Positions 11,401-24,970 of a DNA stretch of 64,000 bases are shown in pieces. The DNA lies in NCBI GenBank assembly GCA_947034895.1, contig OX344762.1, positions 9,429,501 through 9,493,500 on the forward strand. Direction: 5' to 3'. The position numbers were made by a program, and so were the translations under genes. The DNA is from Rhytidiadelphus loreus (lineage: Eukaryota > Streptophyta > Bryopsida > Hypnales > Hylocomiaceae). Each line of letters opens with the position of its first letter. Position 1 is the first letter of the stretch. The notes below the pieces were generated by a model that ran no database searches, had not been told where the DNA came from, and was given only the letters and a program-made list of their open reading frames with translations.

Positions 11401-14400
11401 TAGAACATGCACAAACTTTTTATTTCTAAAATGAGGTCCTTCTTTAGGATTGTTCACTAGCTTCAATTATTTTTGTGTGGAAAGAAACTGTCCGGAAAGT
11501 GACGTGTGCCTTGTAGATGTTAAGAAGAGTACGCAACCGAAGTAACTGTCAGAAATTTTCTGTAAAATGAATGTAGGAATGTTTGTTCTGAATTTATAGT
11601 TCCTAAAACTATTTGTACATTATATAAAGAATATGACAGCAACCATTTGAAAAGGAGAAACTCATTGAAATATAAAGTTGAGAAGCATGTGTAATAACTT
11701 GTTTATAATGTTTTCATAGATATTGAAAAACATGTAAGGCACTTTAAATCCGTGTATGGAATTTGTGATTACTTACCATTTGACTTCGTTTTCCATTATT
11801 TTTATTGTGTGTCCAAGTCTTTACTGTATTTACTTTGTAGCGTCATGCTGTTTCAGTCTTTGAAATAATGAATACTCCCGGGCCGCTTGAACCTGGTGGC
11901 TACTCACTACAGACAGACTCGACGACTCGGAATCACACGATTGTCACCTGCCTTCTAATTTGAAGTTGGGAATGGTTTTGTAGCGTTCTAGAAGGAGCGA
12001 AATATGGCGGCAGGCATCCTCTCCTGAAATTCGTGAAGGACACCGTCGGTGGTCATATGACTCTGTCCCCATGAGTTCTCGTGGTCTTGTACCCAATAGA
12101 GGTGATGACAGTGTAAGTACTAGGTGGACACGCAATCTTTCGAGCAGTCCAACATATGATGAAAGAGGAAGGCAACGCTCAAGGGACCAAGACTTCAATG
12201 AACAGAAGTCAAGAAGCACACCTCCTTTGAAAATGCGTTCTGGTGAGTGTGTACTATGTAAAAGCATTCATTAATTCCAACAATGTTAGTTTTTCCTAAA
12301 CATAGTGGTTTGCAACTGATTTAACGAAGTGATTCAATGAAATAATAAATACTCACATGCAGTGCCGCGTCTAACTACATACTGTGCAGTTGAACTAAGC
12401 CATGTTCTTTAAAAGTTTCATGAATAATATTGGACGTCAATGTCAGCTTACTACAGTATTCAATATATTCAATACTATTTTCCGAAGGATTCCTCACGGA
12501 AAATCATTGTGCGGGATCCTTCTATACTTCAGGTACATTAATTCTTGAAGCTAGAATTACTAGTAGAAACTATTGCGTCATTAAAGATGTAAAACTTTGA
12601 TCTCTATTAATTCCTGAAATCACTTACTGACTACAGAAATGTGAATAGTGGTGACATAGTGTATTCTTTCAAATCAAACGATGATGCAATAGGCTATGAA
12701 GTTTGTGCATGTAAACATTTTAAATCTGTATTCATGTTCATTCCAAAATGCTTCTGTCATATTTTTTGTCCATTCTACCTTTCCATCTTACGAAGAGTGG
12801 ACTTCAATCTCAGTGATTCATGTGGTTGGTTTATGTCAGGTACTACATACAAGGCTTGGGAAGAAAGTGAGGAACATGTGCGTTGGCGCAGTAGGGAATC
12901 GTCCCCCACTGACAATCACTACCAGTGTAACAGGTCACTTTCTCCCCACCAAAGGCACGAGAGGAAAAAGAAGAGTCCTGGTTTTAGAACTCAAAGATCA
13001 ACAAGTCCGTTGTCACCACGTTTTGGACCTCATATGGGCGCGTTTGACGACAATGCACTTCAGATTAGGATGGAAGAAGACGTGGTGACTTTGCCTACAT
13101 CAGCGGATCGAAAGACAAGACGGCGGAATCAATCCGCCCGAGAATCTCAGAAATTACAACGACTAAGAGAAGGGAAAAAACCGTTCTACCTTACTGTCGA
13201 CCGTGAAGGAAGACCATACGGACCTGGAAGACCAGCATGGATTGCAGAAATAAACAAGTTAGCAGTAGGGTTAGATCCGTCATGCACCGATATCCGAAAG
13301 CAAGCTCATGGAGACATTTGCATATTCAAAAAACGACTGGATGAAAAGTTTGACTATTCAAGGGATCTCAATGAAGACTACTTGAGGAGCTTCATGGGGA
13401 AGGCTGTGACTAGGAAAAGGACAGATCTCATAGATTTCATCAACATGAACGGTAGTCGTCCATCACATTTTGATAGTGACGTCTGGGATAGGCTGGAAAT
13501 GTTGGCTACCAGCAAACAAAGGGAGAAGAGAACGGAACATGGACGGTACGCGAATGCATGTCGAAGAACATTGGGGAGGACAGGAGCCTTAGGTGAAGAG
13601 GGTGTACGACTGCATCTTCGTGATGTACTGCGCAGGTCACCAGACCCAGAAGAAGTGGCCGAAGAAATGCAACGTGATAAAGGCTTCGGGAAATTGAAGA
13701 GGGAAACCTCAAGACAATCTCAACTGAGTCGACACGAACTTCCTGACGATGCCTTAAAGATTGAAGACAAAAAATTTCAATCACTAAGTACTCGATTACA
13801 ACGAATCAATAGTGACGGAGATCACTTTGGGAAGCAAGAGTCCGAAGTGAATGGGTCAAATCAGGTGAACACTCTTCAACTATATAATTCTACGAATTGG
13901 TCATGCGATGGTACATTTAGCTTTGGTTGAATAGAAGAAAATGAAATGTTGGATGTAGCACTCTTTTAGCAATTTAAAGTCCTTCATCATGAAATCACAT
14001 TTCAACGTACAGAAGAGTACAATAACATTTGTAGAGTGGAGGAAAAACATTTGCATTTTGTAGGCTTTTTAAAGTTTGGTCAATGTGGAATCTTATGTGT
14101 ACGTACATTTGCAACTACAGTTTGCAGTTATTGTTAAACGTCGCTGCAACATTTTTTTTGGAATGATTTTTGTAGTGAATATATCCAACCTCAGAAGTTT
14201 TTTGAATGGTTTGTAGAATTCGAAGAGGAAGAAGTCATCGGTAGACCAAATTTCGGAAAAAATGAATTGGATCGTACAAGGAAGCGATCTAATGTGTGGA
14301 AGTAAGGGCCGGCATGTGACGGAGAAATTATCAAAGGACGACTACATCGCACGATTGGAAGCTGAATTGGAAAGCATTAGAGGGGAAACAATGAATAAAT

Positions 14401-14501
14401 CATTTTCAGGGAAGCAGTGGTCATGTCAGTCGGGATTGAGTGCAGGAGAATACGAAGAAGCATCTCAGGTACAGAAGATATTCAGAAAAACTGGAATTTG
14501 A
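8430..14501 (+). CDS. Six-exon gene with a plant En/Spm (Transposase_24-like) region
   Basis: Exons 8430-8666, 10151-10661, 10971-11257, 11984-12242, 12840-13864 and 14217-14501 join with consistent phases (0,1,0,1,0) and normal GT-AG ends, giving about 867 aa. The start ATG precedes a Ser/Asp/Glu-rich segment (residues 10-55). The middle is basic and Ser/Arg-rich (RS and SP pairs), like a nuclear protein. Exon 5 (about residues 540-715) reads FYLTVDREGRPYGPGRP, then a WDRLEMLATSKQREKR stretch, YANACRR, a GRTGALGEEG glycine motif and SPDPEEV. This order resembles plant Ptta/En/Spm-associated proteins (Transposase_24). The tail has a short coiled coil (YIARLEAELESIRGE). A donor at 14469 could instead splice to 14646-14693, giving a slightly different C-terminus. 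It may be a domesticated transposon protein or part of an element. The family call is tentative; the exon chain is better supported. Confidence 0.55.
9984..10156 (+). repeat. Tandem duplication of an 85-bp intron/exon boundary
   Basis: Two copies of a segment of about 85 bp (9984-10067 and 10071-10156), each starting TGCACGCATGTTATATTGT, cover the 3' end of intron 1 of the En/Spm-like gene and the first bases of exon 2. The second copy ends TTGTAG|GAGGCA and provides the acceptor used in my model. The first copy reads TTGTTTGAGGCA, so its AG is gone. Confidence 0.85.
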
Positions 14502-14693
14502 ATGTTGTGACAATGTAAGCATTATTGATGTACCTTGTGTTCTAATTTATGTTTGTATCTCTCTGTATATATATTATCCACTGCACTTGGAGATGTTCTT
14601 TTCTCAAGTGAGACTCAATATATCCTATGTAGGGAGGTTATGCAGAGTAGATTTCAATGCCCAGTACAAATACGCACTAGAAAGTGCGACTAG

Positions 14694-16025
14694 CATTTCC
14701 TAAAAGAAACATCATCCATGAAGAAGTTGTAGGCTCCAGCGACTGGGATGGTGCACGTCTTCAAACATGCTTTTCATCTGTATCCCTATGTAGTTTTCTA
14801 CAAGTATTATGTATGTGTGTAAATGGTCTTCAATGTATTTGTTTTTGATAGACGTACTCTGTCATGATGTGAGAATGAGTCCGTAAATGTGTGTGTTTTT
14901 GGTTATTAGAATTACTGTGACTTACTTGTTGGAAGCAATGATTTTAGTCACAGTCTGCATGTTTGTGTAAAAAAATGTAACATGCAGTAGTCATTTCATG
15001 AAAATGAGTGGCATAACTTTTAGATGAATATACTGGTGATTTGGACATTCAGTATTTGTAATTCGCACTTCAATACAGTATATGCGAACTTGCATCTTTC
15101 ATTTGGAAGCTTTCTATACATGCTGTTGACTAGCAAATTGTATTGGGATACCGTGGTATTGTTATTACTGAGGCTATTACTTCCTGTAATTGTTTGATGA
15201 TTGGAAGTGCTATTCGAAAGCATCCTAGAGTATTTGTCTTCCACAGGGTTTTTCTCTATATTCATGTGTTTGTTGACAATATTTCTTCTGTAAGATCATG
15301 TATTTGTAGGATCGATTTAATTTTTCTAGTTGATTCCCTTATTTGCCCTCTGTGTCTGCGTACCAATGTTAATATTAACGAAGTTTGGTGGTTTGCAGAA
15401 GTTGTCTGTCATTTCAGGTTGAACTGTCTGTTGTGCATGAGGAAAAGTAATGCCGAAAACGTGTCATTGAAATTTCGGTGGAATACAGAGACGGTGCCAG
15501 AATTCTATTCACTTTTCCTGTGGTATAAGAACGTGGATCGAAAGCGAACGGAAATAACATGTCACACAGTTGATTATGGAGGGAATTTTCGACGGAACTG
15601 GAATTTTTTTTAGTTGCAAGCAACCTTCCATTCTTTCATATTTGTTATTAGTGAAGGACTGGAATATGATGGTTTTATGATGAATTCCCTTCACGAAGTC
15701 CAGCAAATGAAGTCAAATGTCAAAGTAAATTTGTATAGAATGAAAGCATTGGATTGAATAGCTATTGTTGAAAACTTGAACCTTGCATTGAATTTTGACA
15801 ATGCATAGTCGTGTTTTGTGGAATTAAATTTTTTTAAAGTGATGAAGAATACCGGTGCATGCGTCTTTTTGCTGTAGGGTTGAATGTCATTCGGTTTTGA
15901 TTTGGGAATTGAATAGGGAGTGTAGCATTCTTTCTAATTACTTTCATTGCAGGTTATTGAACTTGTCATATTTGTTGAACAATAATAAAAATGACTGACT
16001 TCTTAAAAATGAGGAAGTTGCATCA
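14694..16025. other. Region between convergent genes; possible unassigned exon
   Basis: Both flanking gene models end here, converging. On the plus strand an acceptor-like TTTCAG at about 15418 precedes an open frame of about 65 codons ending at 15613. On the minus strand a 69-codon frame overlaps it. Neither has a family motif or a matching partner exon. No RNA gene or transposon end is visible. Confidence 0.35.
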
Positions 16026-16721
16026 TCAATCTTCAATTTTATTTTGTTGTTTTCTTCCAACTTCTTGTATTAGCATGTTGAAATTGGCTTTGGTTTTATT
16101 AGAACTAAGCCATAGATGTCCTTGAATCCGTGATTGTCGAGTTAATGGTCTGAAGCCATTCATAGACGTTGGTCTTTCCTTTACATAGATTTTACTGCAA
16201 TCTAATGTCGTGTAGTGTTCATGTTCCTCTGGTATATTCAGAATTTCAGGGGAGAAAGTGTTTGGCATTCACTTACAATGTCAAGTATCTTTCTGGCAAC
16301 TAGAAGGGGATATTCATCAACTGGAATTCGACATATTGCATGACAAGTAAGTAGAATTGTACGTTCTAGATGTTCAATTTTGGGATTGCAAGATAGTATT
16401 ATCAAAATGAGCAATGCCAAGTACAAGGATAATCTGTAGGAGCACAATAAAAGAGAGAAATGTTTCCAGTAGCTTTTTTTTCATTTAATTGGTTTACAAT
16501 GTAGTGCATGCTTTGTTTTCTTTATTTGTTAGAAATTGTTTATGTTGTTCGATTATAAGCACTTGATTGAATAGGTTTACAGTGTCAAACGGAATCCTCA
16601 TAGAATTGCCTAGTATTCGGTAAACTGGCATTGAATGGTTATATGAAAGATTGAGCAAATTGATTCCTATAAATTCTTGCAACTGTTGGAAATTGTGCAT
16701 GTTGATTCCCTGTTTGAAGAA
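16026..16721 (-). CDS. 3' end of an unrecognised gene with very short introns
   Basis: Three minus-strand exons fit: 16721-16498, 16433-16277 and 16226-16026 (TGA at 16026). The introns are only 64 bp (GTAAAC...CTACAG) and 50 bp (GTAAGT...CCAGAG). Phases 2 and 0 agree at both junctions, and the last donor is a perfect GTAAGT. The first exon is preceded by TTTGCAG. The joined tail of about 192 residues is helical and leucine-rich (LSLYLALLILIILS could be one membrane segment or a buried helix), with an Arg/Lys/Gln-rich C-terminus. I recognise no family. At least one 5' exon is missing upstream of 16721. Sequence on the plus strand at 16810-16858 also looks exon-like, so the strand assignment is not certain. 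Confidence 0.42.
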
Positions 16722-18984
16722 CTGCAAATAGTGTCCTGAAAGTTGTGAAGTGACATTATTATGTATGTTACTTTAGCACGTAATTATTAATTTTTTTTCT
16801 TGGTAATAGGCGTCCATCAGACATGTAATAGAGGATGTGATCTTGTGTCCTAAAAGGTATATCATTTAAAGAAATTTAAAACAATGAAAACTTATAGCTG
16901 GCGACCATTTTCAACTATTTTAATGTGCTTCCATTATTGTAAAGCGGGTAATTTATTTTTTCCTTTAAGAACCTCGCTGCAGTAGAAGTTGGCACTATGG
17001 GGTATTTTAGATGTGGTACAAAAGTAGTTATTTTCTAAAAAATAAATAGTTTTTTGCGCTTTGGGTATTTACCTGTACTAAGAGCAGGTTGAACAGGATG
17101 CATATTCATGACTGGTTATGTGTTACATAAAAATGTCGCGTGATGAAATCTGTTCAGTACGATATTTTTGAAGGGGGATTGGAGGACGTTTACCTTTTCT
17201 TTTTTTTTTGATAATAGATGCTCATGGATTGTGTAGCATTTTGGACACCTACACATATAATTTTTTTTCGTGCATGCAGAAGTTCACATTCCCCTACGAA
17301 CTTCTTTGGTGATTCACTGATAGAATGAACCGCATGTGTGCGTATTATAGTCTTCAGTGGATGCAGCAAGGCCTCTCATTTCATCAGGTATGAAGCTAAC
17401 GGAAAGAATCAATGGATGAAGTTGCGTAAATGTCTTACAAATTTACAAAATGAATGGGAAAGTGTTGTTGAAATAGAGGTGTTACTTGGGTAGAATGTGA
17501 TTTCAATAGAACTTTGTATTCACTGTTTGTTAATGAATGAGTCAGTTTTTATTGTATGTATGTTTGGTTAGCATGGGTAATAGATTTATTTTTTATGTGA
17601 TGATGACTTATATATGAGTTTTCAAAGTGCTAGCATGTGAACTACATTCACTCTAAATATATTTTAAGAAATAAAATGTTTTTTTTATGATATTTTTTAT
17701 TTAAATTTGTAAGAGAAAGTGCAGGCCGTACCTATGGGCTGGAAAAGGACCTGAATGCATTCATGTCTTCTTTTAATTGTCGAGTATGAGAGACGTATTC
17801 TGTTGTAGAGAGAGCAAATGGGAACTCGCAATGTATTTATAATACTTAACTAGACCAAATATGAATTTCTGTAGATTTGAACAAAGAGCAATAGGAAGTT
17901 CAATACTATGAATGTGTGTAGATTTGAACAGGGAGCACTAGGAAGACGAATACAAGGTCGTAATGAAGTGATTGTGATCAAAGTACATAAAGTTTTACAT
18001 GGAACTACGTCATATTCCTTCAAAGAATTAAAAGACAGGAATTGGTGAACTTGTATCCACACATTACCAGAATTACATTATAACTTTCAAAAAGCTTACA
18101 TAGAGCTGATTTCCAACATTAATTATTTTGTTTTGTTTAAATGGCTACTATTAAGTGCATGCAGTAATTGTTAGAGTTTTCTAATGGAATATAGTATACA
18201 GTATTTGCAGAAAAGTTGTGAAGTTCACCAAGGGAGACTCCCAGTCACTCTTCCCTAGGTTGACATGAAAGAATGCAGAAATGGAATTCTAATGTAAGCG
18301 ATGAGAAGGCAAGGTTTCTTCACTGCTTTTCAGTTTTCCAATGTAACGGTCATTAACAAAAACAGTGAACATTTGTCTATCTTCATATGTCAATAAATTT
18401 TCTGAATGCTGCACTTCAGTATCCAACATGCGTGAAGTTCAATGACTGTGTAATGCTAAAGAAAGAAGTATGTGTCGCTAGAAGTTGAGAGATTCGAGAA
18501 TGTGGCTAAGTTTGTGAGGATTACACCGAAATGTACCTATTTCCGTAGTTTTTGCATATTTCTCCACTATAGTTGTGACACTAAATAATTCCATTAGGAA
18601 AATGAAATGGACATCTCATTGCAGTTGTTGACTTTTTGTAGTTGGAGTTGCAGAGGCCAGAGGGTTAGAAAGTGTTGATTAAAAGCATGGTCGGGCCATG
18701 TCCGTGAAAATCAGAAGTAGTTGTAGCAGAAGTCATCCAATACGAGCAGAGAGATGTTGTTGTCCCTGTAGGTACCATGGCAGAAATTGACTCAGTACTC
18801 TGAAACTCAGCCTCTCATTTTCTACGAAGTCATCGCAATGTACAAACTGTTTTCATCCACCTACAAATTAGATATGTGGCTGATCAAACATGAAGTTCAC
18901 ATTTACTTTCAGTGCCCAACGTGGTTTTTGTACTACGTAAGTTAAAGAGATTGATTTTGTGAAATTATGTCCATCTTCGTATAG

Positions 18985-19224
18985 AAGCAATGCAGGAACT
19001 ATCAATAGAAATTAATAATGGAAATGAGATACAAAAAGAAGAGAAGTGTTACATGACAAATGGTATGCATTATGGAAGAGGAGGAATGCAGCAGCCGTGA
19101 GAAGGAAGAGTTGTTCATAGTCTTCTTGAAGGACATGTGTCGAGCGTTATTCTCATTGACCTATCACGGGATTGTTGAATTGTTTTACAGAAAGAGAAAA
19201 TATATGACATACAATACAGACTAG
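18985..19224 (+). CDS. Possible two-exon 3' gene fragment
   Basis: An exon at 18985-19096 (after TCGTATAG, before GTGAGA) encodes AMQELSIEINNGNEIQKEEK and continues without a stop for 36 codons. It joins in phase 2 to 19191-19224 (after TTTTACAG), ending PKRKYMTYNTD and a TAG. Both splice junctions are good and the peptide looks coding, but it is short, has no family motif and has no assigned 5' exon. Confidence 0.25.
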
Positions 19225-21167
19225 GAAGAACTTGGCATGAGAAGTACAAGAGCAATTACTGATAGCAATTTCAGTTAGTATGGCAATGGTGTGCTTGCTT
19301 CAACGGAAGAAATCGACAGCAGTGAACGGGAAGCAATTGCGTGAGGGGAAAGTCATGGAGTTCTTGTTCAGGTACGGATACAATTATAATGAATTTTTGG
19401 GCTCACTTGAATATGTTGGTAGCAGTTAAGTAAAGTTCAGTCTTTGAGAATTAAATCCACATAAATGAGTGAAAATGGTGTTTGAAGAAGTGACATCACA
19501 GATTGAAAATGCATGAAATCCCATACAGTAGCACCTCTCTATCCTCTATATGTTTGATTTTCTTTAAGAAGTAGTGAATGCAGGTGAGAATTAAAAAATC
19601 TGAATTTGAACGATACTTCCCTTAAAATCAAGTTCATCTGCAGATTAAAGTTTCACCGCTAAACTGCATAGTTCCACAAAGAATGTATGGTGGGTTGTTT
19701 CTTGCATCATAGACGTGATAGTGAGTGAATGAGAATTTATCATAGACCGCGAAGAGTCCCTTTTTTTTCTTGGTTTTTGCTTGATTGCTAAACCGTTTGA
19801 ATAAAGTTAATCCTGTAATTTTTTATTCCTCATGCTCGGCATGTGTCCGTGTGAATTGACTTCTTTAAGGATTTCTGGTGAAAGTGGAAGTCATATGTCT
19901 TCAATTTGCTTTGATTGCATCAATTACAATGTATGTGTTTTGGTGGAGCTCATTGCACTTTTAAATTCGAATCCTGGTACGCTTTTATATTTATGATTTC
20001 AGTGCTTCATTGCTGTATGTCTTCATCTAGTTATGGTATATACATTTTGAATTGCATAATTAATATGTTTCAATTTTTTTAATTTTAATTTCAATGTTTT
20101 TGTTGATAGTAAGTGTACTGAAGTGTTGTTTTTTGGATTTTTTATGCATTTTGGCTTCAGTATTGTTTTTGGACAGATGAATCGTGAGATTAGCAAAAGA
20201 ATAGTGCACACATTGGACTTGTCAGAATGTTTTTCGTTCATAGAGCCCGTCTTATTTGGAATAATAAAAAGAAAATGCTTGAAGGTTGAAGTCATGTTTC
20301 TTGAACTTGGGCAATAGAAAAAACTGTAGACTTTTTTTCTATTTTGAAATTCACAATTTCTATTTTGTTCTAAATAGATGCCATGATTAAAGTAATGGAG
20401 ATTGAACTATCCGTTTGTGTAGTGACATAGACTTTGGAGAAGAATATGTCTTTAGTTAAATGTCAGAGTTACGTGATTGCAATTGAGAGTGCATTCGTAA
20501 GTGAATAAAAGGTATATCAAGTTTATTCGTTAGAAATCAACTGTTGGTTTAATAATATTTGTCAATGCTCAAACCTTATTTTGTAGACATGGAATGAGAG
20601 TAAAGGGTGAACTCATGGAAGCATTTTTCAGTTTCCCTCATTCCGGTAATTTGATAAGTGGAATTAATGAAGATCTTTGAGTTTTTGATTAGGGTCTGTT
20701 TATGTCTTTGAATGAAGGCTTCTATGTCTTAAGCACTGTGATTATAATGTAATTCTGTAAAGTGAAGATGTGTATTTTACTTTCAAGACATTGAATCTTC
20801 TTCAATTTTGTGTTGAAGAAGAAGGTATGTGTTATTTCATAAAATGGCATGTCAAGTAAGTTATTGACATCGACGTATATTTCATTTGATCGTTCATGGA
20901 ATGGAACATGAATTTCATATTTCATGCAAGTAGGGGTTGAAGTTGGACCTACTTAGTGTGTGAACGTTTTTTCTCACATTTCTCGACTAGTATGTTATGC
21001 TTATTAACTTTTAATTCCTAGTACTGGATACAAGTCACAATTTTTTGGGCTAGAAATTCTAAGAGGGGAAATGTTTGGCAGTGGAAGTAGAGCATGGTAG
21101 ATTTTGATGAAGGTATGAAGAAGCTTTATAAGCTTGCTTACTTCTCATCATAAACGTGCATGTTGAC

Positions 21168-21590
21168 TAAGGTAGGAGGCTGTGAAACAGTGCGGGCTTT
21201 AAGAATGGCTCCTATAAATGGCTGTGAAATGGTGCATCTAAAGTTTTGAAATTGACCAATACATTCATTGAATGAACCAAGGGAAAAAATATTATTAATT
21301 GTAAGAGCCAATCATTCTCTGTGTTTTCTCCATTTTTATTTAGGATTGCAAGTGAACCATTCATGAAAGATCTAAGGTCACAAATAGAGACCTATGACCC
21401 AACTCGTTTGAAAATTCATAAGTAATTCAAAAATCTTTGGAAAAATATGAAACCACTTGGGTTAGATTCCTCATCAATTTCTCTTTGTCTGAAAAATGAG
21501 CTAAAAATATTCCCGTCCAAAGAAATACATGATAAAGGCAGAACAGCCCTTAGATGCACCATTTCTGAGCCTCCTACCTTAGCTAATCCT
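21168..21590. repeat. Inverted repeat pair (foldback remnant)
   Basis: A sequence near 21168-21245 containing CTAAGGTAGGAGGCT and ATGGTGCATCTAA recurs inverted near 21557-21590 (GATGCACCATTTCTGAGCC, then TCCTACCTTAGCTAATCC). The left arm is interrupted and partly duplicated. This fits a decayed foldback element or MITE. No clear target-site duplication was found. Confidence 0.5.
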
Positions 21591-24300
21591 TTCTTACATT
21601 TAATGCCGGAATACGTTATATATCTTCTTGTACTATAGGTATGTGAGTGTGTCTACGGTTTCTGTCGATAGGGATGTAGTTACGTCAGTTGGATTATATA
21701 CAAATGGTCACATAGGAAGTGAAGTCAATGGAAATGTAATGCCCAATCACTAATGAGTAGTCATTATAGTTGTATTGATAAGCAGTGATGGAATACGAAA
21801 TTAATGATACTGGAATTGGTAACACTAATTGTACTATTTGGAGCATTTTCTAGTGGATGAGGAAATGCATACAATTTGTTAGTGGTGTGAAAGAAGCACG
21901 TTCAAACAATAAAATGGGTAATTAATATTTGCACTGAAGATGTTGTTTTCAATGCCATTCACTGATCCACATTATGAAAGCCAAGTAGGAAAATATACTA
22001 GAACTATTACTGTTTAAACAATTTCTGTCAGTAGTGTTGGTCCTCGTGTATTTGAAGAATCATTCATATGATGCACAGGCTTATGAATTGATCTTGGAGC
22101 ATTCCTTCACTTCAAGAGTGTCCTATAAAATAGTTTTTCCAAAAAAATATAGTATTAAAAAAGTATAAATTTTTGTCATCTTCTATATTTATGTACATTA
22201 CATTGTGAATTTATGTATTTTCCATTAGAGAATTTAGTGAAGTTCAATTCATTAAACATGGCGTCTATTAATATCAAAATATATTCCCTCTCTGTTACAA
22301 AATGTTTGTGGGAAATGCAATGTGTTACTGTCCTTTGATTATGGAGCATGGAGAAGTAGGTCTGTGTAATGTAGTATCTCTTGTAGTATTTATCCAGGCT
22401 TGTAGAACTAGTGTGGTCAATCTGGAGGGGCGTTGTACTTCCAGAAGTTCAAGCATAATGACCTCAAGTGGTTAATGTGGGTACATGTGTATATATGTAC
22501 TTCATTATCATACAAACTATAAAGTGGTCTTCATAGTTATAGTCATTGGAATTATACTTATTTGAAGATCACAATGGTATACTTCATTTCGCAAGGTCGG
22601 AAGGACAGAATATGTCTTTGAAATAGCTAGGTGAATCTGACATGTGAACTATTTTATGCGCATGGGGACAGTAGTTTCTGTAGGTAACGTTATTGGTTTT
22701 GTAGGAGGTTATTATTGATTTTTGCTAGTATTAGTTACACATGTATTCTGCACTATGAGTTAAAGTCATATGGTTTATAAATGCTTAGGAAGACATTAGG
22801 GTAGTGAATATAAAGCAGTAGTTTTTAGAAGACAGGGAGTGCAGAATGAGATTTCAGAAGGACTTGGCATGACATATAATTTTCCTGTGTTCAGTACATG
22901 ATATTAGTTATTATGTTCTTGTTTTTTCTGAACCCACTTCTGTTACTTGTGCATTTTTTGAGGATTTGAAAATTTGAATGCTAATTTTGATGGTTACTAC
23001 TAGAAGTTCTTCTGAAAGAAGTAGACAAAGGAATGGCTATCGATAGTTTCAGTGGTATCATGCATGCCGTCAATGACAAACTAGATCGTAATTGAACAGA
23101 GTTCAGTAAAATGAACTAACACTGCATATAACTTCCATGTCTATGTACTGACACTGAGCTTGGTGGTTTGTTTTGAGACTCAAATATCAAAGATAAATTG
23201 GAGGATTGTTGGCCCCCTTCAAAACAGCCAAAAAATAGTAGGAGTGGGAAATTGTATGAAGCATTAAGAAGTGTAAGTTTTTTCCTCAATACTTCGTCAA
23301 TGGTTTGACATGTGTACTTGTGGCTTCTGAATAGTATGTTATGGATGCATAGGTGCTTTTGATGGCCAGCTTAATCATGGTCTCAGATGTGCAGAATAGG
23401 CATTGAATTATAATGAAAGCAGTTCTGGTAACTTGGATTTGTGCTAACATTTCTTGATGGTGATGTAATTTTTTCTTTGAATGTAGTTTAAATATTCGAA
23501 TGCATGTATGAGTAGAAGTAGATAGTTCCCCACTATTATACAATGCTAATAAATTAATACAAAATTAAACATAGTAGATAAAAGCACAAATGTTAGAACC
23601 AAATGTCTGAACTATCTTTTTGGAAGGCCTTCTTTTACTGTACTAGTAGCCGCCTTATGGTGACATAGTCTGAAAGTGCTTTATGTCTAGTGTTGTATGT
23701 GGAATTGAAAAGAATTATGCATTGAAGTTGCTTGTGCAGAGGGAGTCCGCTGTGAAGGAGTTTGAAAGGGATATTGGGACTTGTAATAACAAAGAAACAG
23801 GTATACATCAATTCCATATTTGCAATAGAATATTCATGATCATGTACTATGAAGCAACAACTGGAAACTCATATTGTCCGTAATATGTATGCAGGATGCA
23901 CATGGCCAGCACTTCATGCTCCTATTGAACAGCAGTTGACGCACGTACAGAATGCAAATTACGAATGTAATCTATAAATGCAGCGGTTGCACAATTCAAG
24001 ATTGTACAATATATATGTATTGGGAGCAGGGTTAGCGGAAGTAGGGATGCATGTGCAATATGGTGAATTATGTGAAATGTGTCAACAAATTAATGTAGAA
24101 GTGCAAGCATGCATCTTAATTCCAAAATGAAATAGCCTTTTTCAAGTGGACTGGATAATGTAGGAATTCAAAAACTGCCTCTCTGGCATTTGAATGCATG
24201 GAAGGCCTTTTGTACCTTCTATTTAACAGAAACTGATGCCATTGCACTTGAAGTTTGTACAAAGCTATTCCAATAAATTTGCATGGATCCATGTACAATC

Positions 24301-24935
24301 TCTATGTAAAATGAACATATAGATGTTGCAATCAACACCATAGTGAACACTTTTTTGTTAATGAGCAACACATACGTGTCAAAATTTATAATTAAATGAA
24401 CACTTTCATGTTAATTGACAATACAGAAGTGTCAGAATGGACAACCAAATCAACACTTTTTGGTTGAACAATGTCCAAGTCAACAAGTCCAAATCAACAC
24501 AGATAATCAACAATTTTTTGTTAAATTTCTGTTGATTTGGACACGTTTTTTCTACTAGTGAACGGTTACAAAAAGTTGGGTATCAATCGCTAGGAATTGT
24601 TGATGCCAGTGGATGGGAGATGGACAACAATGACTAGGAAGTGTGACATGCCAACAGTAATAAGTATTGCCGCCAACAAAAAGTTGGGTGTCATTAGGTT
24701 GTGGGTAGGCACCAACAAGATGGGAGGGTGGGGGGACTAATGACTTAGAAATGTTGGTCGTCAACAAGTGGGTATGGATACCAACAACCATAAGGAAAAA
24801 ATGCAAAATAGAATAGAAAGTCCATTCATTTGTTATTGCTTTGGTCATTATTCGTTTGTAGATTTATTGGATTTACATTAATTTTTGCAAAAAATATGAT
24901 AGATGAGAGAGTAATCTAAAATATTTGATCAACTT

Positions 24936-24970
<35 letters not shown>

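Larger units (their letters stand above)
16722..24300. other. Unassigned 7.6-kb stretch with scattered exon-like pieces
   Basis: No complete gene can be built here. Several short open segments sit between good splice signals on the plus strand (16810-16858, 17325-17391, 18985-19096, 19191-19224) and on the minus strand (near 23640-23800 and 24190-24290), but they do not chain convincingly. Two plus-strand pieces near 19320-19370 and 20590-20630 encode similar peptides (KVMEFLF and ELMEAFF), hinting at a duplicated exon. The base composition resembles the introns of the 8.4-14.5 kb gene, so this may be introns and decayed exons of a long gene. Confidence 0.35.
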
